From positions 1 through 47,577 of the forward strand of contig CAJMNR010000031.1 in NCBI GenBank assembly GCA_905214875.1: 47,577 bases of DNA. Direction: 5' to 3'. Both the position numbers and the translations under genes were made by a program. The notes beneath the pieces are model-generated. The model made no database searches. It was not told the DNA's origin and saw only the letters and a program-made list of their open reading frames with translations. Shown here piece by piece: positions 15,614 through 24,430 of the stretch; within the stretch, counting starts at the first letter, position 1, and each line of letters starts with the position of its first letter. Source of the DNA: an uncultured bacterium (GTDB lineage Bacteria > Bacillota > Clostridia > Lachnospirales > Lachnospiraceae).

Positions 15614-16666
15614 ATGGAAGTAAATCGAGGATTTGCTATGATGAGGAAAGAGAAAACGTCTAGGGGGAAGAGTTCTATGGAACCAACAGTAATCAATGCA
15701 GTTTCAAAGTATCGTCAGACAGATGATATCCTTAAAAAGATGACAGAGAAGGCACTAGGAAAGAAGATTTCGCATTATACGGCAAAGGAACTGGCAGGTG
15801 GCTTGTGTAATGCAGTTTATCTACTTGAGGCAGAGCAACAAAAGTTCGTCATAAAGATTGCACCGGCACCCGAGGTTAAAATAATGCGTCATGAAAAAGA
15901 TATTCTAAATACAGAAGCTAATATGTTAAAGCTGCTTGAGGAAAAGACTACAGTAAGGGCGCCAAGGCTTCTTGCTTATGATGAGTCCTGCACTCTTTGT
16001 AATTCACCATATATGATTATGACTTTTATGGAGGGGACCTCTCTTGCAACTATAAATCCGAGACCAGAGGAGCAGAGCATAGGACAGATGCGGCGTGATA
16101 TCGGACGGTTCTGTCTGGAAATGAGCAAGTTAAAGGCCAAACAGTTCGGAATTCCAGCCATGCCAGAGACGTATCGGAAAGAAAACTGCGATTTCATCCT
16201 TCTATTATTCCAGATGCTCTTGCAAGATGCGAAAGAGAAAGAGATTGAGATTCCAGCCGTTACAGGAGAAGAGCTTCTTTCTCTGATTGAGAGTCAGAAA
16301 GAGATACTGAATGAGGCAAAAGAGCCTTGCTATGTACATACAGATACGTGGGACGGAAACTTGATGGTAAAAGACAATACACTTGTTGGACTTGTTGATT
16401 TCGCAGCAATCCTATATGGAGATCCACTTATGAACCATGATTTTCATGACTTTTCAGAAGAGCCTAGAAAAGAGTTCCTTGAGGGATTTGAAAAGACCTC
16501 GTTTACCAAACATGAGAAGATAAGAATCTGCATCTATAAACTTTGGCAGCAGTTAGGAATGATCGTAGAGCGGGGATACCGTGGCTATGATGATCCAAGC
16601 ACTTATGCATGGGTGCTCGATATATTCAAAGAAGAAATTGCTCATTTTAGAAAATTAGTTTCCTAA
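15614..16666 (+). CDS. APH/choline-kinase-fold phosphotransferase
   Basis: 350 residues with the protein-kinase-like fold of aminoglycoside and choline kinases. It has a nucleotide-binding region LAGGLCNAVYLLE (about 60-75), QQKFVIKIAP with the ATP Lys, the catalytic loop HTDTWDGNLM (His-x-Asp then Asn) and the metal site VDFAAILYGDP. The substrate is unknown; resistance should not be assumed. Start 15614 has AGAGGAAAC upstream; ATG 15677 (MEPTVINAV) with GGGGAAG is a credible alternative. It is 84 nt before the CcmF-like gene, with no terminator between, so the two may be cotranscribed. Confidence 0.85.
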   Translation: MEVNRGFAMMRKEKTSRGKSSMEPTVINAVSKYRQTDDILKKMTEKALGKKISHYTAKELAGGLCNAVYLLEAEQQKFVIKIAPAPEVKIMRHEKDILNTEANMLKLLEEKTTVRAPRLLAYDESCTLCNSPYMIMTFMEGTSLATINPRPEEQSIGQMRRDIGRFCLEMSKLKAKQFGIPAMPETYRKENCDFILLLFQMLLQDAKEKEIEIPAVTGEELLSLIESQKEILNEAKEPCYVHTDTWDGNLMVKDNTLVGLVDFAAILYGDPLMNHDFHDFSEEPRKEFLEGFEKTSFTKHEKIRICIYKLWQQLGMIVERGYRGYDDPSTYAWVLDIFKEEIAHFRKLVS

Positions 16667-16750
16667 GAGCGGCGGTTAAGAATGGCGCATATGGTTTTTG
16701 ATACAAGCATATAAATAAACAAATCATTTTTAAGGAGTATATATTCATCT

Positions 16751-18178
16751 ATGAGAGTTGAAACTATTTGTTTGTTGATAGGCGTTGTAATGTGTGCCAT
16801 TCTATCTACCATACTGTTGGCAGGAAGGGGAAAGAAGATCATTGAGCACGCATATCCTGTGTGGGGAGTAATTAGTGCAATGAGTTTGATACCGACCTTT
16901 CTTTTACTCGTTTATCTGTTGACAAGCCGTTTTGAATTTTGCTATGTCGTGGAACATACAAATCGTGAACTTTGCTTCATTTATAAGATATCTGCACTGT
17001 GGTCAAGCTGGCATGGAGCAATGCTTTTGTGGTCAGTGATTCTTTGCATCGTTGGTGGGATGGCAGTACGATATGCCAAAAGGTATGATAAGAGAATTTT
17101 AGGAATTTATTCTGCAATTACAGGATGCGTTATGTTGTTTGCACTGTTTGGAAATCCATTTGAGATTGTGCCAAAAGTTCAGGACGGAGTAGGTGCAGCC
17201 TCCATCGTAAAAGATCCATTTATGCTATTATATCCTATCTTTATTCTGGCAGGGTTTAGTGCCGTTGCCTTACTTGCCTCGCTTGGCGTCGTTGCAGAGA
17301 GACGGCCGGTCAAAGTAAAACGTTGGATTCGCATTGGATTTTTGTTGCTTGGGATTGGCATGCTCTTAGAAAGCATATGGGGCTATCGATGTCTGGAAGG
17401 TGGAGAACTTTGGACATTTCATAGCAGGGAGATTCAGATGCTTGTACCTTGGCTTGTCCTATGTGCCAGCTTGCATGGAAAGAGATATTATTCAAAATAC
17501 ACTTGTATCGTGCCATTTGCGTTAATCATATATGGAACCGTATTTACGGAAAATAAGATTATCTTATGTGTAGTGACCATTATAGCCATTGCTATATTTG
17601 GAATTTTTATGGCTAAAAAGGAAGGTCATTTGATCCATGCCATTGATTATAAAAATCACATGGAACTGTTTCGTGTAAGCACTTATGTGTATGCAGGCAT
17701 CCTTTTTGTGGAAGATATTATCTGTACCATAGGTGGACTTGCAGGCGGAAGAGTCTTCTGTTATGCAGTGAGTGGTTGTTATGTGCTGGTAATAGTGGGA
17801 CTGCTTCTTTTAGAAGCAAAGCCTATGTCTATACTAAGATACATCGCAATCATTGTATGGAATACGGCCATTACGCTTATTGTACTATGGCTGTATCCGC
17901 AGTTTTATGGACTCATGCTTGTGTTCTTTTGGATCTGCCTCTTCCCAGTGACCTTCTTTTTTGCCGAATGGAAGACTTCTATCCGAAGCGAGAGAGCAAT
18001 CGGCCATTTGTTGCTATCCATGATGATGATAGGTATTCTATTGTATTATGGGGTTCATTTGGATCAGACCGAAGGTGTAGCCGGTGGAGGAAGCCCCCTT
18101 TGTTACATATTTTGGATTGGTGGCCTTACAATGTTTCTCTATACAGCTATTTGTATAGTTAGACAAAGATTGAATTAA
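16751..18178 (+). CDS. Degenerate CcmF/CcsA-like polytopic membrane protein
   Basis: 475 residues and about 12 or more membrane segments. The order of motifs follows CcmF-type cytochrome c assembly proteins: YKISALWSSWHGAMLLW (78-94), GNPFEIVP (134-141), VKDPFMLLYPIFILAGF (153-169), then WGYRCLEGGELWTF (210-223) leading to VPWLVLCASLHG (232-243). In CcmF these places hold the His-Pro-Pro heme-ligand loop and the WWD signature. Here the ligand His is Tyr161, and the WWD block has lost its Trp-Asp-Pro-Val-Glu core. So the fold seems kept but heme handling is probably lost. No other cytochrome c maturation gene or CxxCH protein is near. AAGGAG lies a rather long 13 nt before the ATG. Confidence 0.6.
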   Translation: MRVETICLLIGVVMCAILSTILLAGRGKKIIEHAYPVWGVISAMSLIPTFLLLVYLLTSRFEFCYVVEHTNRELCFIYKISALWSSWHGAMLLWSVILCIVGGMAVRYAKRYDKRILGIYSAITGCVMLFALFGNPFEIVPKVQDGVGAASIVKDPFMLLYPIFILAGFSAVALLASLGVVAERRPVKVKRWIRIGFLLLGIGMLLESIWGYRCLEGGELWTFHSREIQMLVPWLVLCASLHGKRYYSKYTCIVPFALIIYGTVFTENKIILCVVTIIAIAIFGIFMAKKEGHLIHAIDYKNHMELFRVSTYVYAGILFVEDIICTIGGLAGGRVFCYAVSGCYVLVIVGLLLLEAKPMSILRYIAIIVWNTAITLIVLWLYPQFYGLMLVFFWICLFPVTFFFAEWKTSIRSERAIGHLLLSMMMIGILLYYGVHLDQTEGVAGGGSPLCYIFWIGGLTMFLYTAICIVRQRLN

Positions 18179-18180
18179 GA

Positions 18181-18227
18181 AAAAAGCATAATTTTGACGG
18201 AAATGAAACGTTAAAATTATGCTTTTT
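18181..18227 (+). terminator. Strong terminator after the CcmF-like gene
   Basis: A 19-bp stem with one G-T pair (18181-18199 with 18209-18227, core AGCATAATTTT / AAAATTATGCT) and a 9-nt loop ends in TTTTTT. Confidence 0.9.
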
Positions 18228-18353
18228 TGATTAATATGACAATAAAACAGTGAAAAAAGTATTTAAATGGCAAATTATCAGTAGTAATCATATGTAAAAA
18301 AGCAATATAATGATACTGTAAATATGTTATGTACATTGAAAGTGGGGATACTT

Positions 18354-21300
18354 ATGAAAAAGAATATGGCAAGATTTACAGCGCTTGCAACTGCTGCGGC
18401 GATTGCATGTTCTACATTTTTTTCACCTGTAGGAACAATAGCCTATGCACAAAGCTTTACTTCCAGTGAGGGAAGTTATAATGTCACAGGATTAAAGGTT
18501 CCAACGCTTGCGTATGATGACGAATCCATTACGCTTGTCTGGGACAAACCGGAGAATTATAGTTCAGTTGCTGATTACAACATCTATATTAACGGTGAGA
18601 AAAAAGGAACTGCTAGAGAGAGCTTTCGTACCAATGCTGATTGGGCAGCTACTTATATGGATGCATTCTATGCAGGAAATGAAAAAAAGAATGTTGATAT
18701 GGTAAATGTCGATATTCACTCTTATAAAGCAACAGGTTTAACACCTTCGACAGAATACACATTTGAAGTTCGAGCTGTTGATGCAACAGGAAAAGAACTT
18801 GGAACGAGCAATGTGATTAAACAGTCTACAACAGCCAAAGAGCAAGAATTCAACATTGTTGATTATGGTGCCAAGACGTCAGAAGGTTATACAAGCTATA
18901 ATGACGAAATCAATGCATTTATTGAAGCGAATACAAAAGCAATTCAATCTGCAATCGACGCTTGTACAGAAGGCGGAAAAGTTGTTATTCCAGAAGGAAC
19001 TTTCGTTTCTGGAGCAATTTACTTAAAGAGTAATATGACATTAGAATTACAGGAAGGTGCTGTATTATGGGGATCACCAAATACAGATCACTATGACCAT
19101 AACTATTTATTGTATCCATATTCCACAGATACAAGAGCATGGGCACTTGTAAATGCATATTCTGCAGATGAAAACCAGATGTATGAAAACATTCGTATCA
19201 CTGGACAAGGTACAATCTACGGAAACGGATGGAAATATGGTGCAACAAATACACAGTATGGTGATGGAATCAGCGAACCTTTATATCAAGACCAAACAGC
19301 TCTTGACCCAGACTATACAGAGTTACCTCAGTATAGATTAGAGCGTTGGATGGCAGGAAAAGCTGCCAATGCCATCAGCCAAGGTATTTTAGCAAAAGAC
19401 GCATATGAAAAGGCATTTGCAGAATTAAATAATTCTACAAAAGCATATGCAACAAGACCAAATTTAGTAGCTCTACGAGGTGTAGACGGAATTTACATAG
19501 AAGGAATCACGGTGAAAAATCCAGCGTTCCATACAATTGCACTTTTAGATAGTAAGAATGTTGTTTCAACAGATGTAAAATATATCACATATGATTGTAA
19601 CAACGCAGATGGTATTGAAATCGGTAATACACAAAATGCATTGATTTTCAATAACTTCTTTGATACAGGCGATGACTCTATTAACTTTGCAACAGGACTT
19701 GGTAACGGAGTTAACGATTCTGAACAGCAGGCATCCAGCAATATCTGGACATTTAACAACTTTATCCGTAACGGCCATGGCGGTGCGATTGCAGCAGGAA
19801 GCCATACAGGTGCTGGAATCGGTAATATGTTAGTGGAAGATAACGTAATCAACTTAAATGAAATGCCATTCCGTTTTAAGAGTGCACCAGTAAATGGTGG
19901 CGGAATCTACAACGTTACAATTCGTGACTGTGCAGTTGCAAACTGTAAACAACTTTTCGTTATGACGACAAGCTATGGAGATGCAAACCAAGCATTTGAA
20001 GTAGAACCAGCAGATAAGCCAGCAGAGTTTTCCAATATTTCTGCTTACAACATTACAGCAGATACAATTTCTAAAAACTCTTTCTACTTAGAAGCAGATG
20101 TATCTGCAGTTTATAAACCATGGCATACACATCATGATTTATATTTCCAAGATATCACTTGCACAAACATCACAACGAAAACTTCTGAAGTAATCAAAGG
20201 TTGTGAAAATGTTGAATTCAACAATGTATCATTAAATTGGAATGCAAGCAAGGTTGCTACACCAACTCCATGGAGTACAATCCAGAATTCCAAAGGAATC
20301 AGTTTCACAGGAACTACTACAACATCTGCAGTTGCCGAAGATGCTATGCAAGCTCCAGAGTGGCCAGATGGTGTAAAAGTTTCAGTAACTTCTGACGTAG
20401 TTGCTAACACAGGATATAACACTGCAGACGTAACACTTACTTGGAACGAAGCTGAAAATGCAACGAAATATTCTATTGATGTACTTGTAGATGGAGAAAA
20501 AGTAGATCAGTTAGATGGAATCACAGATACAACTAAGACAATAACAGGCTTATCTACAGGCGTTGAGTATACATATAAGGTATACGCTTGCGATGCTACT
20601 GGAAATAAGACATTAGGAAGAACTGTTACTACTAAGTCAGCAGGTAAAAAAGATGTTACTCCAGTCGTTGGACCAACAGATAGTGCATTAACACTTGACG
20701 GAACAGGTTATACATGGACTCGTGCTACCTTTACAAAAGCAAGCCTTACAGACAGCAGAGTAAGAGGATATAAGGCTTACGTAAATGGTACGCTTAAAGA
20801 GACATTTTATAACTATAAAATCAAAGATGGAACAAATCCAGACCTTATTTCTCAAACAGTAAGAAGATTAACACCTGGAACGGAAAATACAATTAAGATC
20901 GTTGCATTTACAGATGCAGGATGCGAATTTGTATATGAAGAAGGTAAGGTTACAACACCAAAGAACTATGACCATAAAGCGCCAGTATGGAATAATGGTT
21001 CAAAACTTACTGTTAAGACAGAAGGAAATGACATCGTTCTTTCTTGGCCAGCTGCAACAGACGACACAGCAGTGAACGGATATCGTGTGTATGTAGATGG
21101 AAAACCAGTATTAGGAACAGATAACAAAACATTCAATCAAGTAAACGGTTACTATACAACAAATAAAACAAGCTATAAAGTATCAGGTTTAGACCTTACA
21201 AAAGAGCATACTTTCAAAGTTGAAGCCGGAGATACTTGGTGGAAGGCAGCAGAGGGAGATGGACCATATCATTGGACATTAAGCGGCCCAACAGCAGTTT

Positions 21301-22253
21301 ATAAACCAGTAGTACAAAAACCTGAAGAATCAAAACCTACAGAAACAACAAAACCAACTGCAACACCTACACCAACAGTAACAACAGTTGCACAAGTGAA
21401 AAACTTAAAAGTATCCGCAGTAAATACAACTTCAGTAAAAGCTACTTGGTCAAAAGCTGATGCAAATGGTTATGTGGTATCTTATCGTAATGCAGCTGGA
21501 AAAACGGTAACAAAGACAATTACTTCTGCATCAACTACTTCTTGCGTACTTACAGGACTTGCTCCAAATAGGAGCGTAACTGTTACAATCAAAGCATATA
21601 AGACAGTAAATAAGAAACCTGTTTACAGCAAGACTGTATCCGCTTCTGGAAAGACAAAAGCACTTGCAAAAGTAACAAGTGTCAAAGCTTCCAGCGTGAA
21701 AAATGACAGTTTTAAAGTAAGCTTTAAGAAAGTTTCCGAAGCAGATGGATATGTAGTAACTTATAAGAATGCATTAAAGAAAACTACTACAGTAACATTA
21801 AAAGGAAACGCTAAGACATCGTTAACAATCTCAAACCTTTTAAGCAATAAGACTTACAGTGTTGCAATCAAACCATATAAAGTTGTAAATGGCAAGAAAG
21901 TATATGGTTCTACTGTAACAAAGAGTATCAAGACTGCTAAGACTGTAAAACCTGCAAAGGTTACTCTTAATAAAGTAACGAAAAAGTCTAAGACAAGTGC
22001 AAAAGTAAGCTTTAAATCAGCAAAGAATGCAGCTGGATATGAAGTGTCTTATTCACTTAAAAAGAACTCAGGATATAAGAAAGTAACAGTAAAGAAAGCT
22101 TCTACAGTTACTTTATCCAAATTAAAATCAAAAGGTACGTACTATGTAAAAGTAAGAGCATATACGTATGAAAATAAAGTAGTAAAAGGTAAAGTAGTAA
22201 AACAAAAAGTTTACGGAGCTACTTCTACTATTAAAAAAGTGAGTTTAAGATAA
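18354..22253 (+). CDS. Secreted multidomain GH28 polygalacturonase with fibronectin III modules
   Basis: About 1299 residues. A Sec signal peptide (MKKNMARF then Ala-rich core, cleavage near AYA-QS, about residue 32) leads to an FN3 module (about 40-150), a GH28 beta-helix (about 155-640), three FN3 modules (about 670-1000), a Thr/Pro linker (TKPTATPTPTVTT) and three more Lys-rich FN3-like modules to the end. GH28 active-site blocks are present: NADG, TGDDSINF, GHGGAIAAGS and RFKSA. It should hydrolyse galacturonan in pectin outside the cell. I start at 18354, where GTGGGG lies about 7 nt upstream and the signal peptide begins; the in-frame ATG 18324 adds ten residues without a ribosome site. 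No LPXTG anchor is seen; the basic C-terminal modules may bind the wall or substrate. It is monocistronic. Confidence 0.92.
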   Translation: MKKNMARFTALATAAAIACSTFFSPVGTIAYAQSFTSSEGSYNVTGLKVPTLAYDDESITLVWDKPENYSSVADYNIYINGEKKGTARESFRTNADWAATYMDAFYAGNEKKNVDMVNVDIHSYKATGLTPSTEYTFEVRAVDATGKELGTSNVIKQSTTAKEQEFNIVDYGAKTSEGYTSYNDEINAFIEANTKAIQSAIDACTEGGKVVIPEGTFVSGAIYLKSNMTLELQEGAVLWGSPNTDHYDHNYLLYPYSTDTRAWALVNAYSADENQMYENIRITGQGTIYGNGWKYGATNTQYGDGISEPLYQDQTALDPDYTELPQYRLERWMAGKAANAISQGILAKDAYEKAFAELNNSTKAYATRPNLVALRGVDGIYIEGITVKNPAFHTIALLDSKNVVSTDVKYITYDCNNADGIEIGNTQNALIFNNFFDTGDDSINFATGLGNGVNDSEQQASSNIWTFNNFIRNGHGGAIAAGSHTGAGIGNMLVEDNVINLNEMPFRFKSAPVNGGGIYNVTIRDCAVANCKQLFVMTTSYGDANQAFEVEPADKPAEFSNISAYNITADTISKNSFYLEADVSAVYKPWHTHHDLYFQDITCTNITTKTSEVIKGCENVEFNNVSLNWNASKVATPTPWSTIQNSKGISFTGTTTTSAVAEDAMQAPEWPDGVKVSVTSDVVANTGYNTADVTLTWNEAENATKYSIDVLVDGEKVDQLDGITDTTKTITGLSTGVEYTYKVYACDATGNKTLGRTVTTKSAGKKDVTPVVGPTDSALTLDGTGYTWTRATFTKASLTDSRVRGYKAYVNGTLKETFYNYKIKDGTNPDLISQTVRRLTPGTENTIKIVAFTDAGCEFVYEEGKVTTPKNYDHKAPVWNNGSKLTVKTEGNDIVLSWPAATDDTAVNGYRVYVDGKPVLGTDNKTFNQVNGYYTTNKTSYKVSGLDLTKEHTFKVEAGDTWWKAAEGDGPYHWTLSGPTAVYKPVVQKPEESKPTETTKPTATPTPTVTTVAQVKNLKVSAVNTTSVKATWSKADANGYVVSYRNAAGKTVTKTITSASTTSCVLTGLAPNRSVTVTIKAYKTVNKKPVYSKTVSASGKTKALAKVTSVKASSVKNDSFKVSFKKVSEADGYVVTYKNALKKTTTVTLKGNAKTSLTISNLLSNKTYSVAIKPYKVVNGKKVYGSTVTKSIKTAKTVKPAKVTLNKVTKKSKTSAKVSFKSAKNAAGYEVSYSLKKNSGYKKVTVKKASTVTLSKLKSKGTYYVKVRAYTYENKVVKGKVVKQKVYGATSTIKKVSLR

Positions 22254-22266
22254 TCTTGAACGTGAG

Positions 22267-22303
22267 AAAAGGACAAGCCTAATGTGGAGGGCTTGTCCTT
22301 TTT
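22267..22303 (+). terminator. Terminator of the GH28 gene
   Basis: A 13-bp stem (AAAAGGACAAGCC, 22267-22279, with GGCTTGTCCTTTT from 22290) and a 10-nt loop run into TTTTT. It starts 14 nt after the stop codon. Confidence 0.9.
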
Positions 22304-22320
22304 ATTGGTTTGGTTATAAT
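22293..22320 (+). promoter_or_regulatory. Promoter for the 75-residue protein, overlapping the upstream terminator
   Basis: TTGTCC (22293-22298), a 16-nt spacer and TATAAT (22315-22320). The -35 box is part of the 3' arm of the GH28 terminator. Confidence 0.6.
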
Positions 22321-22350
22321 AGAGGTAATGACAAAAGGAGGTGCTTATGG

Positions 22351-22578
22351 ATGTTTTTTAAAGAAGATACGACATATAACGATATGCGTTATGATTCCAT
22401 GATGCAATGGCTGACAGAAGTAAGGGATGGAGACGATGTAGTAAATCGCGGCGGTGCGAAACTGACGCTTGAATATATTGATCATTTGATGAAGCAAATC
22501 AAACAGTTAGAAGATAAGAATGCACTTAAGGATGAATTCCTAAAGAAAATGAAACAAAAGAGCATGGAAACTAAATAG
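22351..22578 (+). CDS. Small charged protein of unknown function
   Basis: 75 residues from ATG 22351 (MFFKEDTTYNDMRYDSMMQW), chosen because AAAGGAGGTG ends 7 nt upstream. The second half (LEYIDHLMKQIKQLEDKN onward) looks like a charged amphipathic helix or short coiled coil. No membrane segment or known family is recognised. It has its own promoter and is closed by a strong terminator, so it is an independently expressed small gene. Confidence 0.8.
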   Translation: MFFKEDTTYNDMRYDSMMQWLTEVRDGDDVVNRGGAKLTLEYIDHLMKQIKQLEDKNALKDEFLKKMKQKSMETK

Positions 22579-22590
22579 CAATCAAGGAGG

Positions 22591-22630
22591 CTGCGCTACA
22601 AGCAATACAATCTTGTAGCGCAGTTTTTTT
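22591..22630 (+). terminator. Terminator after the small protein gene
   Basis: A perfect 12-bp stem (CTGCGCTACAAG / CTTGTAGCGCAG) with a 9-nt loop is followed by seven T. Confidence 0.95.
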
Positions 22631-22729
22631 GAAGAAACAAAAACATTTAGAGTTTTGATTTCTTCCAGTAAAACCATATTTCTCCTATGAACGTTCTTAG
22701 TTATACTGTTTAAAACAGGAGGATAAGTA

Positions 22730-23923
22730 ATGAAGAAGAAATTTATAACAATGGCTCTTGGGCTATCCATCTTTTTAGCATCGCCAGCAATGCCAGTTAG
22801 TGCAGATGGCGCAACGGTTGCAACAATCGGAGCAAACCTAGATGATGCACAAAGAGAAAAGATTTTTGATTACTTTGGGATTAAAGAATCAAGCGTAGAA
22901 GTACTTACTATAACAAATAAGGATGAACGCGAATATTTAGAAGGCGTGGCATCAGAGGCACAAATTGGTCGACGTACTTATAGCTGTGCGTATATTGAAC
23001 CGACAAAAGAGGGAAGCGGCATCAATATCAAGACAGCAAACTTAAGCTGGGTGACACCATATATGATTAAGTCAACGCTTACGACGGCAGGAATCTATGA
23101 CTGCAACGTGATTGCGGCAGCACCATTTAAAGTAAGTGGTACAGGCGCATTAACAGGGATTATGAAAGCGTTTGAAAGTGTTACTGGAAATGAGCTAGAA
23201 GAAGAGAAGAAAGAACTTGCAACAGAAGAGCTTGTAATGACAGGGGAACTTGCAGACGAAATCGGAACGGAACAAGCAACTGGTATCATTACAGAAATCA
23301 AAGACAGCATCATCGGTGAAAATATCATTCAGGCAGAAAAGATTGAGCAAGTAGTTATTGACTCAAGTAAAAATTACAATGTAACATTATCTGACGAACA
23401 GGTAAAGATGATTACAGGGACAATGGAAAAGGTTGCAAATCAAGAGTATGATTACAGCCGTTTAAAGAGTACATTTAAAAGTATCACAGACAGTGCGTCA
23501 GAGAAGCTTGGAATTGAAGTGGAAGAAAAAGCCGATGAAACTGAAAAAGAACAGGGTACAGGATTTATCGAAAGAATCAAAGAATTCTTTAAAGGAATCT
23601 TTGACTGGTTCAAAGGGCTATTTACGAAAGTGGAAGAAAAAGTAGAAGAAAAAGCAGAAGAAGTAAAAGACCTTGGTATCTTAAATCAAACAAATGACGA
23701 TGTATTTGGAGAGGATGCCATTATCGAATCCACAGAAGACGAAGTGACTGTGACAGCTGCGCCTACAAACGCTCCAGTGGAACAGACAGAGGCGCCTACT
23801 TCTTCACCTGAAGCTACTAAGGAAGCTTGGCAGGAAGAAGAATTAACAGTAACACCAGAGCCAACGAAAGAAGCTGACGAAGATACGGTGGAAGTAACAC
23901 AGGAACCAACAGAATATCAATAA
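22730..23923 (+). CDS. Secreted DUF1002 family protein with long acidic tail
   Basis: 397 residues. A signal peptide (MKKKFITMALGLSIFLAS, cleavage near VSA-DG, about residue 25) is followed by a DUF1002 domain (about 28-270), recognised from GANLDDAQREKIFDYFGI, GRRTYSCAYIEP and NLSWVTPYMIKSTLTTAGI. Then come a hydrophobic-aromatic helix (IKEFFKGIFDWFKGLFTK, about 285-302), an acidic coiled stretch, and an extracellular-type Thr/Pro/Glu-rich tail with degenerate repeats around TPEPTKEA. The family function is unknown. The position between an extracellular pectinase and other secreted or membrane genes suggests an envelope role. AGGAGGATA precedes the ATG. Confidence 0.88.
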   Translation: MKKKFITMALGLSIFLASPAMPVSADGATVATIGANLDDAQREKIFDYFGIKESSVEVLTITNKDEREYLEGVASEAQIGRRTYSCAYIEPTKEGSGINIKTANLSWVTPYMIKSTLTTAGIYDCNVIAAAPFKVSGTGALTGIMKAFESVTGNELEEEKKELATEELVMTGELADEIGTEQATGIITEIKDSIIGENIIQAEKIEQVVIDSSKNYNVTLSDEQVKMITGTMEKVANQEYDYSRLKSTFKSITDSASEKLGIEVEEKADETEKEQGTGFIERIKEFFKGIFDWFKGLFTKVEEKVEEKAEEVKDLGILNQTNDDVFGEDAIIESTEDEVTVTAAPTNAPVEQTEAPTSSPEATKEAWQEEELTVTPEPTKEADEDTVEVTQEPTEYQ

Positions 23924-23936
23924 GTTTTTTATAAGA

Positions 23937-23973
23937 ATGCCGGAAGTGATCTTTATCGCTTTCGGTATTTTTT
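23937..23973 (+). terminator. Terminator after the DUF1002 gene
   Basis: A 14-bp stem with three G-T pairs (23937-23950 with 23955-23968) and a CTTT loop is followed by TTTTT. Confidence 0.85.
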
Positions 23974-24106
23974 ACGTTGCGGAATTGAAAATAGTGTACT
24001 AAACTTATAAGAAAAGGGAATGTAGAGTACATGAATATCATTTCATATAGCATTTGCTTTGGAAGTTATGAAGGATATAGAAGATGGAAGAAAGGAGGAA
24101 AATAAC

Positions 24107-24364
24107 GTGGTAGACTTTTTCAAAAATTATTTTAAGAAAGATTGGTCGTTTGATGATAAAGTAATAACAACAGCTTTTTGCGCACTAGCAGGAATCTTAA
24201 TCGGAATCTTTATCTCACCAATCAAATACGGAATTACAACATGGAGTTACAACGGATGCAATAACGGATCCAACAATGTTAATGACAAATCTTATTCAAA
24301 AAACAAACCAGCCCAGGAAAAAGAAAAAAATAAAGATAAGAAAAAAGAAGAAACAGAGAAATAG
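24107..24364 (+). CDS. Small single-pass membrane protein with Lys-rich tail
   Basis: 85 residues from GTG 24107, preferred because AAAGGAGG lies 8 nt upstream; an in-frame ATG at 24059 lacks a ribosome site. Layout: a charged amphipathic start (FFKNYFKKDWSFDDK), one membrane helix (ITTAFCALAGILIGIFI, about 20-38), an Asn/Gly-rich stretch and a Lys/Glu-rich end (about 65-85). No family is recognised. It stands between DUF1002 and a convergent symporter gene and has its own terminator. Confidence 0.75.
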   Translation: MVDFFKNYFKKDWSFDDKVITTAFCALAGILIGIFISPIKYGITTWSYNGCNNGSNNVNDKSYSKNKPAQEKEKNKDKKKEETEK

Positions 24365-24368
24365 AACA

Positions 24369-24403
24369 AATTAAGCCCATCAAAAATGATGGGCTTAATT
24401 TTT
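24369..24403. terminator. Bidirectional terminator between convergent genes
   Basis: A perfect 14-bp stem (AATTAAGCCCATCA / TGATGGGCTTAATT) with an AAAA loop. It is followed by TTT on the plus strand and serves the rightward small gene; the leftward symporter gene ends 28 nt away. Confidence 0.85.
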
Positions 24404-24430
24404 GCAGAAAACTAAAACTACAGCCTTAGC

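Noticed and set aside
15565..15663. 32-codon frame before the APH-like gene with AAAGGAG nearby
   Set aside because: Ribosome-site spacing is only 3 nt, the peptide is not family-like, and it overlaps the APH start in another frame.
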